A stretch of DNA of 5,903 nt, from the NCBI GenBank assembly GCA_947471105.1, contig CANIYB010000157.1, positions 1 to 5,903 on the forward strand, in the 5' to 3' direction. Of this stretch, positions 1 to 5,903 are shown piece after piece. The first letter of the stretch is position 1. The number at the start of each line of letters is the position of its first letter. This stretch comes from Cytophagaceae bacterium. GTDB taxonomy: Bacteria; Bacteroidota; Bacteroidia; Cytophagales; Spirosomataceae. The translations under genes and the position numbers were made by a program. The notes beneath the pieces are model-generated. The model was given only the letters and a program-made list of their open reading frames with translations, searched no databases and was not told the DNA's origin.

Positions 1-432
1 CCACGGCTACGGTTCCTGAAATACTTCCCGCATTCACCGTGGATGAAACGGCTGGAATGTTTAATGTATTGCCTGAAAAAGATGCTGCTCCTGTCCCTGT
101 TGTAGTTAACGTAATAGGGGCTTGATAATCCGTTCCGGCTGTAGCTGCTGTCATTGCACTTGTTCCATTTCCTTTCACCAATCCAGTTAACGTGGTAGCT
201 CCCGTTCCTCCATTGCCCACGGCTACGGTTCCTGAAATACTTCCCGCATTCACCGTGGATGAAACGGCTGGAATGTTTAATGTATTGCCTGAAAAAGTTG
301 CTGCTCCTGTCCCTGTTGTAGTTAAAGTAATAGGAGCTTGATAATCCGTTCCGGCTGCAGCTGCTGTCATTGCACTTGTTCCATTTCCTTTCACCAATCC
401 AGTTAACGTTGTAGCTCCCGTTCCTCCATTGG
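1..432 (-). repeat. Two near-identical 216-bp tandem repeats inside the fibre gene
   Basis: Positions 1-216 and 217-432 align without gaps, and I count six mismatches (about 97% identity). Each unit encodes 72 residues with the order VAVGNGGTG, LTGLVKGNGTSAM, AGTDYQAP, TGTGAA, FSGNTLNIP and NAGSISGT. The period is a multiple of three, so gain or loss of units keeps the frame. The border at 433-442 diverges (VAVSNGGTG replaces VAVGNGGTG). The array reaches position 1 in phase to start another unit, so more copies may lie beyond the edge. Confidence 0.95.
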
Positions 433-3400
433 ATACGGCAACTGTTCCAGTCACATTAGCTGCATTACCTGTAATGCTTCCTGCAATCGGATTCGTGACA
501 GTTAAGTTCGTCAATGTTCCTACTGATGTTAAGGAAGAACTCAAGACCGTACTTTTCAAGGAAGCTCCTGTTAATGTACTTGCGTCAGCAGTTACCGTAA
601 TATTTGCAGATCCATCAAAAGCGATTCCATTGATCGTTTTTGATGCTGCCAATTTGGTCGCTGTAGATGCATTCCCTGATAAATCTGCTGTAATAGTTCC
701 CGCACTAAAATTTCCATTGGCATCGCGTGCCACGATGGCCGAGGCAGTATTGGCATTCGTGGCGGTGGTGGCTGAGTTGCTTACTTTACCCATAGTGGCA
801 ATGGTTGCCAATTTAGAATCTGCAATGGCCGCATTAGTTGAGATATCTGCATTGACAATTTCTCCATCTAAAATCTTTGTGCTCGTTACTGCATTCGCGT
901 CTATTTTGCCTGTTGTTACAGCTAAGTCCGCTAATTTCACCGTACTAATCGCTGCATTTGAAATGATCGGCGCGGCAGCACTGCTGTTCGTTCCACCTAA
1001 ATCACCGGCCAATTGAACCTTACCTTTAGTGGATACATTCGCATCAGGAGAACCCGAAGAGACCGTATTATCTACATATGTTTTGACTGCATTTTGGGTT
1101 GGGTATGCTGTAGTACTCGTACCCAAAGTGACATCATTTGATTTATTGGAAGTATTTTCTTTTGCATCTAACGCTGTCTGGGTGGAAGTCGAAACCGGTT
1201 TAGCTAAATCGCTTGTATTGTCAACACTGCCTAGGCCGACCATCGACTTTGTAATTCCGGAGGCAATTTCGAAAGTTGCCGTTCCGGTAAATGAAGGAGA
1301 AGCCAAAGGTGCTTTTGCATCTAAGGCTGATTGCGTGGCATTACTTACCGGCTTACTCGCGTCACTGGTATTATTGACGTTTTCCAAACCCACCATGGCT
1401 TTGGTAATTCCCGTCACGGTTCCGCTAAATGCAGGATTGTTTTTGGGAGCCTTTTCTGCTAATCCAGGGACCGTTGGCAAAAGAGCGGTACCGCCTAAAT
1501 CACCGGCCAACTGTATTTTTCCGACAGCCGTGGTACTCGCATTGGGTACTTCAGTAGAAATCTTCGTATCCACATAATTTTTATTTGCGGCATCGGTAGA
1601 TCCGGAAGGAGCGTCTGTCAGTATCACCTTTTTACCTGTAGGAAAACTTATATTCCCTTCCATTATGCCTCCCCCAAGTTGCAGATAACGTGCATCCGTC
1701 GCAGCAGTATTAGGTGAAACTTCATTCCAAACACTATCATCCTTAATAAAGGTTCTTCCATTATTTGAATTATTTCCATCGCCAGAAACGATGTAAATGT
1801 CTCCATTAACACCCCCGCTCGTTGGTACATTCGCATAGTTTCCCGTAGTTACCCGACCAAATAAAATAGTTACTTCGCCCGTTGAATTAGGCAAAGTTCC
1901 ATTTACTTTTTTAACCGCACCTGTCACATCAGATACAGGAATCGAGCTCACGGTAGTCATGGCGGATGTGCCATTTCCTTTCACGTATCCCGTTAAACTC
2001 GTAGAACCTGTTCCTCCGTTGCCCACCGCGATTAAACCCGTTACATTGGCGGCATTACCTGAAATATTTCCTGAAACTTTTGATCCAGCTAGTCCAGCTA
2101 TTTTTACATCAGTAATCGCTGCATCTGCTATGTCAACTGTTGTGATGCTTCGATCTTCAATTTTTGCGCTGTTGATCGCATTGTTTGAAATTACGGGAGC
2201 TGATGAGGACGAATTGGTTCCAGCTAAATCGCCGGCCAATTGTAATTTACCTTTGATTGTCGCGCTGGCATCTGCGATGGTTGCAGAGGCTACTTGATTA
2301 TCAACATACGTTTTAACTGCCTTTTGACTTGGGTATTTATCGTCGGAAGTACTGCCCGCACCTAAATCTGCGGCTGCCGATTTATTCTCCAAATCTTCTT
2401 TTAATAATAATCCTGGGACAGTCGGAGCCGCAGCTGTTCCCCCTAACGCTCCGGCCAATTGAATCTTTCCTTTGGCTGATGAACTTGCGTCAGCAATCGT
2501 AGCATTAGCTATCTGAGCATCCACATAGGTTTTTACTGCATTTTGGGTTGGGTATGCGGTCGTACTAGTTCCTAAAGAAGTTGAATTCGATTTATTCGAT
2601 ACATCTTCTTTTAATTGCAATCCTGGGACCGTTGGGCTAGCAGCGGTTCCACCTAAATCACCTGCTAGCTTCAACTTCCCTGCCGCATTGGTGGTTGCAT
2701 CCGGTACGCCTGATCCCACCGCTTGGTAGATCGAATTATCCACATAAGCCTTGGTTGCCTTCTGACTTGGGTATAATTGGTCCGAAGGATTTCCTGCACC
2801 TAAATCGATGGCAGTTGCTTTATTGCTGCTATTTTCTTTACCGGCCAATGCCGGAACTGTAGGGCTAGCGGCCGTACCTCCCAAATCGCCCGCTAATTTT
2901 ACTTTACCTGCCGCTAATGTGGTGGCATCAGGAACGCCAGATCCCACCGCATCGTAAATGGCATTGTCTATATAAGACTTCGCTGCTTTCTGGCTTGGGT
3001 ACAATTGGTCTGAAGGACTAGCTCCTCCTAAATTCGTTTCCGTGGATTTATTTGAAACTACCTCTGCCGTTCCTGTTAGGTTACTTACCGTGGAATTGGT
3101 GGTATTTAATTGTCCCTGCAATCCTCCAATCTGCGTATTTAAATTATTGTTGGTCGCCGTAATCTGATTTTGTTGGTCACTTAGTTTTGTGTTGATGTTT
3201 GTAATCGAACTTGTATTTGAATTGATGGCCGTTGTATTGTCAGCAACCTTAGTATCTAAACTCGTAATGCTTTGATTGACAATCAAAAATGCTGCATCAC
3301 TGCTTTTCTTGTTATCGGCAATCGCTTGATTGGCCGTAGCGAGTTGACTTGTATTTGTTTTGATATCCGCCTTGAGTGGATCCAAATCCTTAGGAATTAT

Positions 3401-3922
3401 ATAGCCTGGATCATTTGTGAATTGAGAGAGTTTTGTGGGGGCATCTCTGACATTTTTATAATCCACCGATTCCGCATAAAGTGCATAAGGGGTATAATTA
3501 AATGCTTGCGAGCTTACTTGCTTGAAACTGCTGCAGCCATCGTAGCTGACACTGACCTTTAAACTCTTGACACTCGAGTTCCAAACCACACTCTCAAAGC
3601 TTTTATAAATACTTGTGCTATTTCCACTTTGGGCTTGTGCTCCAGCTCCGATCGCCACATTCACTAAGCCATACTCATCGGTGGTGACTTGTTGGGTTTC
3701 CTCATAATCCAAACCTCCTTGTGCATTTATCAAACTAAAACGCAAACAGACGTTTCCCTTGTTTAAGGGCTGTCCCACAATGCTGGCTCCCGGTATGTCG
3801 ATGGCTTTAGGGTCTAATATGACCGCTTGGTAATTCAGGGTTTTTTTGTTGGTTTGACCTAGCAAACCAGCTAGGCTACTAAGGATTAGGAGTTGGGTTA
3901 ATAAATACTTGTAATACTTCAT
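1..3922 (-). CDS. Secreted tail-fibre-like repeat protein, 3' end beyond window
   Basis: One uninterrupted frame starts at ATG 3922-3920 and reads 1307 codons to the window edge without a stop; the true end is outside. Residues 1-22 are a signal peptide (lysines, Leu-rich core, cut near LLG|Q). Residues about 28-155 are the Bacteroidota surface N-domain (LNYQAV at 29-34, PYALYAE at 145-151); they hold the only two cysteines seen, C59 and C130. Residues about 184-285 look like a coiled coil. Then follow phage-fibre-type modules: YPSQKAVKTYVDN/LAGDLGGT units (about 291-575), an AKI/ADI repeat (from 582), GNGGTG (634), VNGTLPNSTGEVTI (673), DARYLQLGG (743), ANKNYVD (779), two VGLxxVDNTSD units (844, 895), a second AKI-type block (from 991), INGIAFDGSANIT (1097) and 72-residue GNGGTG repeats (from 1161). 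In this family such modules often precede a C-terminal S74 self-cleaving chaperone or sorting domain, not visible here. The likely role is a surface adhesin or fibre (inference). The start has an A/T-rich leader without Shine-Dalgarno. Confidence 0.9.
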   Translation of the reverse strand, partial: MKYYKYLLTQLLILSSLAGLLGQTNKKTLNYQAVILDPKAIDIPGASIVGQPLNKGNVCLRFSLINAQGGLDYEETQQVTTDEYGLVNVAIGAGAQAQSGNSTSIYKSFESVVWNSSVKSLKVSVSYDGCSSFKQVSSQAFNYTPYALYAESVDYKNVRDAPTKLSQFTNDPGYIIPKDLDPLKADIKTNTSQLATANQAIADNKKSSDAAFLIVNQSITSLDTKVADNTTAINSNTSSITNINTKLSDQQNQITATNNNLNTQIGGLQGQLNTTNSTVSNLTGTAEVVSNKSTETNLGGASPSDQLYPSQKAAKSYIDNAIYDAVGSGVPDATTLAAGKVKLAGDLGGTAASPTVPALAGKENSSNKATAIDLGAGNPSDQLYPSQKATKAYVDNSIYQAVGSGVPDATTNAAGKLKLAGDLGGTAASPTVPGLQLKEDVSNKSNSTSLGTSTTAYPTQNAVKTYVDAQIANATIADASSSAKGKIQLAGALGGTAAAPTVPGLLLKEDLENKSAAADLGAGSTSDDKYPSQKAVKTYVDNQVASATIADASATIKGKLQLAGDLAGTNSSSSAPVISNNAINSAKIEDRSITTVDIADAAITDVKIAGLAGSKVSGNISGNAANVTGLIAVGNGGTGSTSLTGYVKGNGTSAMTTVSSIPVSDVTGAVKKVNGTLPNSTGEVTILFGRVTTGNYANVPTSGGVNGDIYIVSGDGNNSNNGRTFIKDDSVWNEVSPNTAATDARYLQLGGGIMEGNISFPTGKKVILTDAPSGSTDAANKNYVDTKISTEVPNASTTAVGKIQLAGDLGGTALLPTVPGLAEKAPKNNPAFSGTVTGITKAMVGLENVNNTSDASKPVSNATQSALDAKAPLASPSFTGTATFEIASGITKSMVGLGSVDNTSDLAKPVSTSTQTALDAKENTSNKSNDVTLGTSTTAYPTQNAVKTYVDNTVSSGSPDANVSTKGKVQLAGDLGGTNSSAAAPIISNAAISTVKLADLAVTTGKIDANAVTSTKILDGEIVNADISTNAAIADSKLATIATMGKVSNSATTATNANTASAIVARDANGNFSAGTITADLSGNASTATKLAASKTINGIAFDGSANITVTADASTLTGASLKSTVLSSSLTSVGTLTNLTVTNPIAGSITGNAANVTGTVAVSNGGTGATTLTGLVKGNGTSAMTAAAAGTDYQAPITLTTTGTGAATFSGNTLNIPAVSSTVNAGSISGTVAVGNGGTGATTLTGLVKGNGTSAMTAATAGTDYQAPITLTTTGTGAASFSGNTLNIPAVSSTVNAGSISGTVAV
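1160..1411 (-). repeat. 51-aa repeat pair, VGLxxVDNTSD type
   Basis: Residues 838-888 and 889-921 form one full and one partial copy at a 51-residue (153-bp) spacing. Each holds GITK(A/S)MVGL(E/G)(N/S)V(N/D)NTSD followed by KPVS..TQ(S/T)ALDAK. The first copy continues into APLASPSFTGTA. This pairing is a well-known phage tail-fibre module and supports the phage-fibre ancestry of the protein. Confidence 0.85.
2381..3046 (-). repeat. Three degenerate tandem units (76, 76 and 70 aa) in the fibre gene
   Basis: Measured from the serine or alanine of each SNKS/NKA motif, unit starts fall at residues 293, 369, 445 and 515. Each unit has the order NKS, a short linker with LG, YPSQKA(V/T/A)K(T/A/S)Y(V/I)D(N/A), a DAT/DAS stretch, GK(V/L/I)(K/Q)LAG(D/A)LGGTAA(S/A)PTVP. 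A fourth partial copy follows from residue 515, and another copy lies apart at residues 926-970 with an almost identical TSTTAYPTQNAVKTYVD stretch. These units are clearly more diverged than the 216-bp pair, so they are older or under different selection. Confidence 0.85.
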
Positions 3923-4005
3923 GATTAATATTATTTAAGAACTAGGATGATGATGTACGCGTACTGTGTATGCTTTTTTTAATGTTCGTTGATTGTCGTT
4001 TTCAT
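3923..4005. other. Gap before the fibre gene with a 10-bp palindrome
   Basis: These 83 bp lie between the stop codon of the T9SS cargo gene and the start of the fibre gene. GTACGCGTAC at 3955-3964 is a perfect palindrome, and TAATATTA at 3926-3933 is another inside the A/T-rich start region. No TAnnTTTG element or terminator hairpin is visible on the minus strand, so read-through from the cargo gene is the simplest reading. The spacing also leaves room for a separate promoter or control site for the fibre. Confidence 0.5.
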
Positions 4006-4527
4006 TTATTGCACTTCTTTAATCAAGGACTGGCTCTGCGGCTTTCCTTTTTGGAATACCTGCAGGATGTATTTGCCGGCCTTGATCCCTTGGAACTTAT
4101 CTAGTTTGATTTCGCTTTGATTTTCAGGATAGCTCTGCTCCCAGATGATGTTGGCATCGATGTCATACAAAGTCAAGCGGGTTGGAAGCGTTGTATTCTG
4201 ATCAAATTTCACACTCAGCACATCCTTAAACGGATTCGGGTAAGCTTGAAAAGACCAAGGACTCCCCTCGCCCTCAGCCATTTGTAACATGCCGCTTGAT
4301 TGTGTTTTTTTCTGTAGGCTAGTCGGTTGTTTAAAGCCTTGCCTGAACACCGTTCCTTGTTTGCTTTCGGTTCCTGTGATGACGCTCGACTGGCCTACTA
4401 CCTGCGACATGTAATTGCCCGAGGAGCTTGTGCCGCCCCAAGAAGAGATCGTGGCCATTTTTACATATTGGCCTTGGCTGATGTTGACTGATAAGAAAAA
4501 AAGTATCAGGGTAAATATTCGGTTCAT
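4006..4527 (-). CDS. Small secreted protein with T9SS type-A sorting domain
   Basis: This is a complete 173-residue protein. Residues 1-19 form a signal peptide (N-R, then a Phe/Leu/Ile core, cut after SQG before Q20). Residues about 24-68 carry the Bacteroidota pattern of a Gly/Ser-rich stretch, VVGQSSVITGT and a closing QGFKQP, often found directly before sorting domains. A polar linker covers 69-91. Residues about 93-173 are a T9SS type-A C-terminal domain: YPNPF at 96-100, LTLYDID in the middle, GKYILQVF and a basic end. Such domains direct export through the outer membrane by the Por/Gld machinery and are usually cleaved on the surface. After processing only about 70 residues would remain, with no catalytic motif, so an enzyme is unlikely. 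It starts 8 bp after the barrel gene with no Shine-Dalgarno, which suggests translational coupling. A role as a companion of the fibre or barrel is inferred from position only. Confidence 0.9.
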   Translation of the reverse strand: MNRIFTLILFFLSVNISQGQYVKMATISSWGGTSSSGNYMSQVVGQSSVITGTESKQGTVFRQGFKQPTSLQKKTQSSGMLQMAEGEGSPWSFQAYPNPFKDVLSVKFDQNTTLPTRLTLYDIDANIIWEQSYPENQSEIKLDKFQGIKAGKYILQVFQKGKPQSQSLIKEVQ

Positions 4528-4535
4528 AGGCGGAT

Positions 4536-5252
4536 CTAGTTGAGTAGGCGTATTCCCACTGAAAACAGCGTGGGTTTGAAGTGAAGTGTCGACTGACCTA
4601 CTGGATTGGAGTTCAACGTCTGGGTTTGTTGGTAGGCAAAGAAGCCGACCAATTTATCCGAAAATCTTTTCTCGAATTCAGCGCCGTAGCCGGCCATGAT
4701 TTTTATTTGGGCGAATTGTGCGTCTTCGCTTAGGTCCACATAATGGTTCATGAGCAACTGATTCCCATGCACGATTTTGTTCACACTGGCAATCCCTTGA
4801 AGATTCAGCGAGAACTTCCATGGCAATGGAATCCTAATGCCTAATTTTCCATGAAGTCCTATGTAATCCGTTTGATACGAAAAGGCATTATTTTGAATAT
4901 CGCCTACGGCATTCAGCTGGGTAAACTGAAGGCCCAGATCGTAATTGATCAGGCTCAGCATTTTAGCTACCGTAGGGTTTTGACCTAAATAAATGGCAAA
5001 AGGCGTTTGGTCTAATTTGTATTTAGCCGAATCCACTAGGCTTGCTTTGTGGAAAGCTAAGCCAAAGGCTAGGCCGGAGCCCGATTTTAACCCTTGGACA
5101 TTTTGACCCTGCTCGTTTTGGTAATTGAACTGGGTGATGGCAATGCCTTGGGTAAGTTTGAATTGTTGGGCTTTTGCTTGAGGCGTAATCAATGCAACCA
5201 AAAAACACAAAAGCAATCCTTGAAAGGATGTGTGTATAAGATTTGAAATCAT
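4536..5252 (-). CDS. Predicted outer-membrane beta-barrel protein
   Basis: This is a complete 238-residue protein of unassigned family. Residues 1-28 are a signal peptide with a hydrophobic core (LLLCFLVALI) and an AKA|QQ cleavage site; C16 lies inside the core and is not in a lipobox. The mature part alternates polar and hydrophobic residues, with short amphipathic stretches typical of beta-strands: about 30-45, 60-70, 102-116, 128-142, 145-157, 181-195, 198-210 and 226-238. The chain ends in the strand LFSVGIRLLN. The size suits a barrel of about 8-10 strands. It lacks the NPAYAG-type start of PorP/SprF proteins, so I do not call it PorP. It is the first gene of the apparent leftward operon, followed after 8 bp by the T9SS cargo gene. 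A role as an outer-membrane anchor or assembly factor for the surface proteins is inference. The ATG at 5252 is preceded by an A-rich TTCTAAAA leader and gives a proper signal peptide. Confidence 0.8.
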   Translation of the reverse strand: MISNLIHTSFQGLLLCFLVALITPQAKAQQFKLTQGIAITQFNYQNEQGQNVQGLKSGSGLAFGLAFHKASLVDSAKYKLDQTPFAIYLGQNPTVAKMLSLINYDLGLQFTQLNAVGDIQNNAFSYQTDYIGLHGKLGIRIPLPWKFSLNLQGIASVNKIVHGNQLLMNHYVDLSEDAQFAQIKIMAGYGAEFEKRFSDKLVGFFAYQQTQTLNSNPVGQSTLHFKPTLFSVGIRLLN

Positions 5253-5271
5253 TTTTAGAACTAAGTTAAGG

Positions 5272-5291
5272 TCCTTGTTTTTTTACAAGGA
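5272..5291. repeat. Perfect 7-bp inverted repeat in the barrel-gene leader
   Basis: TCCTTGT (5272-5278) and ACAAGGA (5285-5291) are exact reverse complements around a six-T loop (5279-5284). The element starts 20 bp upstream of the barrel gene's ATG, so it could be a hairpin in the 5' leader of the leftward transcript or an operator. No U-tract follows the stem on either strand, so it is not an intrinsic terminator. Confidence 0.5.
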
Positions 5292-5411
5292 TTTGCAAAA
5301 CACGTTCATTGGAATGGATTATAATTGCCTTTTAAACAAGAAATTAGTTCAATTTTGAGGAAAATTAAACAACATGTAAAAAAGTAGGTAGTTTAATTTT
5401 AAACAAAACGA

Positions 5412-5419
5412 TACCTTTG
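5412..5419 (+). promoter_or_regulatory. Candidate Bacteroidota -7 promoter element for the rightward gene
   Basis: TACCTTTG matches the Bacteroidota sigma-A -7 consensus TAnnTTTG exactly. Transcription would begin near 5425, giving a leader of roughly 40 bases to the ATG at 5468. No clean TTTG -33 box sits about 19-21 bp upstream; the nearest is GTTTA at 5391-5395. No exact TAnnTTTG was found on the minus strand for the opposite operon. Confidence 0.5.
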
Positions 5420-5467
5420 TTTTGCTTTAAAAATAGTGTTCTACTAGTATAAAAAATATGTTCTAAA

Positions 5468-5903
5468 ATGATTTTTACGCCTATTTATTTAAATGTATTT
5501 CTGTGCTTAATTCTATTGAATTTTCAATGGAGAGAGCAAAAAGCTGTGATATACCTATGTGTTGGAATTCTAATCACAATTTCAAGAGAGCTTAGTGTAA
5601 TTTTAATTCACAGCCCATCTCATTTATATGAGCTAACCTGTTTATTTTTTCAAACTGACCCAATAGGCATTCTGGGAGGTCCAATTGCATATTTATACAC
5701 TAAAAGTTTTTTTGAAGAAAAAACAATTAATAAGGCTCAATTTCTACTCTTATGTTTGCCAAGTGTCATCATATTTATCAACATGCTGCCTTATTATCAA
5801 TTACCTATGGTAGAAAAAATTCGCTTCATTCATTATGTGAAACTGCACAGTAATTTTAGAAATTATCCAAACGAATACACGTTGATATTCAATTTAAATG
5901 TAC
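5468..5903 (+). CDS. Membrane N-terminus of probable AraC-type regulator, 3' partial
   Basis: The frame opens at ATG 5468-5470 and stays open for 145 codons to the window edge; an in-frame TAA at 5450-5452 rules out a longer start with ATG. Hydrophobic segments at about 3-19, 26-47, 53-80 and 91-110 indicate a multi-pass inner-membrane domain. GGPIAYLYTKSFF (residues 70-82) followed by a hydrophobic LLCLPSVIIFIN segment matches the GPLLYLYVKSL-type signature that I know from Bacteroidota proteins in which an integral-membrane sensor domain is fused to a C-terminal AraC helix-turn-helix. That DNA-binding domain would lie to the right, so the call rests on the N-terminal pattern only. The gene is divergent from the surface-protein cluster and has an exact TAnnTTTG element about 50 bp upstream. 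Base composition is much more AT-rich than the cluster (about 30% GC in sampled lines against about 48-53%). An unrelated membrane protein is the main alternative. Confidence 0.7.
   Translation, partial: MIFTPIYLNVFLCLILLNFQWREQKAVIYLCVGILITISRELSVILIHSPSHLYELTCLFFQTDPIGILGGPIAYLYTKSFFEEKTINKAQFLLLCLPSVIIFINMLPYYQLPMVEKIRFIHYVKLHSNFRNYPNEYTLIFNLNV

Larger units (their letters stand above)
5253..5467. other. AT-rich divergent intergenic region
   Basis: This 215-bp gap separates the leftward surface operon from the rightward regulator gene and must hold both promoters. It contains the TACCTTTG element at 5412-5419, CAAAAC/GTTTTG arms at 5404-5409 and 5419-5424 around that element, and the 7-bp inverted repeat at 5272-5291. 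The leftward promoter could not be placed; TATAAT read on the minus strand at 5323-5318 lacks a good upstream box. No open reading frame of note is present. Confidence 0.7.

Noticed and set aside
1..432. CRISPR array or satellite
   Set aside because: The unit is 216 bp with no spacers and is translated in frame as part of the fibre gene.
429..1577. Two plus-strand open frames (429-1016 and 1029-1577)
   Set aside because: They lie antisense to the fibre gene, whose frame shows continuous recognisable fibre motifs. The Ala/Val-rich antisense products reflect the repetitive Ala/Thr/Asn codons of the real gene and have no sensible domain.
1959..2297. Plus-strand open frame of 112 codons
   Set aside because: It is antisense to the GNGGTG and AKI modules of the fibre gene and its composition is that of a shadow.
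3272..3562. Plus-strand open frame of 96 codons, Ile/Cys-rich
   Set aside because: It is antisense to the coiled coil and N-domain of the fibre gene; no start signal or family resemblance.
3955..3980. Palindrome GTACGCGTAC plus a nearby T-run as a terminator
   Set aside because: The palindrome has no loop to fold a stable stem, and the T-run would serve only the plus strand, where no gene ends.
5023..5208. Minus-strand frame of 61 codons inside the barrel gene
   Set aside because: It is a second frame of the barrel gene; the product is rich in Pro, Ser, His and Cys without signal peptide or motif.
4536..5252. PorP/SprF-type T9SS component
   Set aside because: The protein is shorter than the usual roughly 300 residues and lacks the QYMFNPLLINPAYAG-like N-terminal signature.

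Overview
The window comes from a Bacteroidota chromosome (Cytophagales- or Flavobacteriia-like; the genus cannot be fixed). Evidence: a type IX secretion (T9SS) type-A sorting domain, the Bacteroidota-typical N-terminal surface module with LNYQAV and PYALYAE motifs, start sites with A/T-rich leaders and no Shine-Dalgarno, and an exact TAnnTTTG -7 promoter element. There is no rRNA, tRNA, CRISPR array or transposase.

Layout. Positions 1-3922 are filled by the 5' 1307 codons of one very long minus-strand gene that runs off the left edge. It encodes a secreted mosaic of phage-tail-fibre-type repeats behind a signal peptide, a Bacteroidota N-terminal domain and a predicted coiled coil. Upstream of it on the same strand lie a 173-aa T9SS cargo protein (4006-4527) and a 238-aa predicted outer-membrane beta-barrel (4536-5252). 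All three read leftwards (barrel, cargo, fibre) with gaps of 8 and 83 bp, so they are probably one operon. An AT-rich intergenic region (5253-5467) separates them from a divergent gene on the plus strand (5468 to the right edge). That gene is the membrane-spanning N-terminal part of what looks like a Bacteroidota AraC-type regulator; its DNA-binding domain is outside the window.

Working model (inference): the three minus-strand genes build a cell-surface structure, namely a long fibre of phage-derived modules, a small secreted companion and an outer-membrane barrel. The divergent membrane-bound regulator may control them. The fibre's last visible part is a pair of nearly identical 216-bp in-frame repeats, so fibre length may vary by recombination. 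The C-terminus, which would show an S74 chaperone or a T9SS sorting domain, lies beyond position 1.
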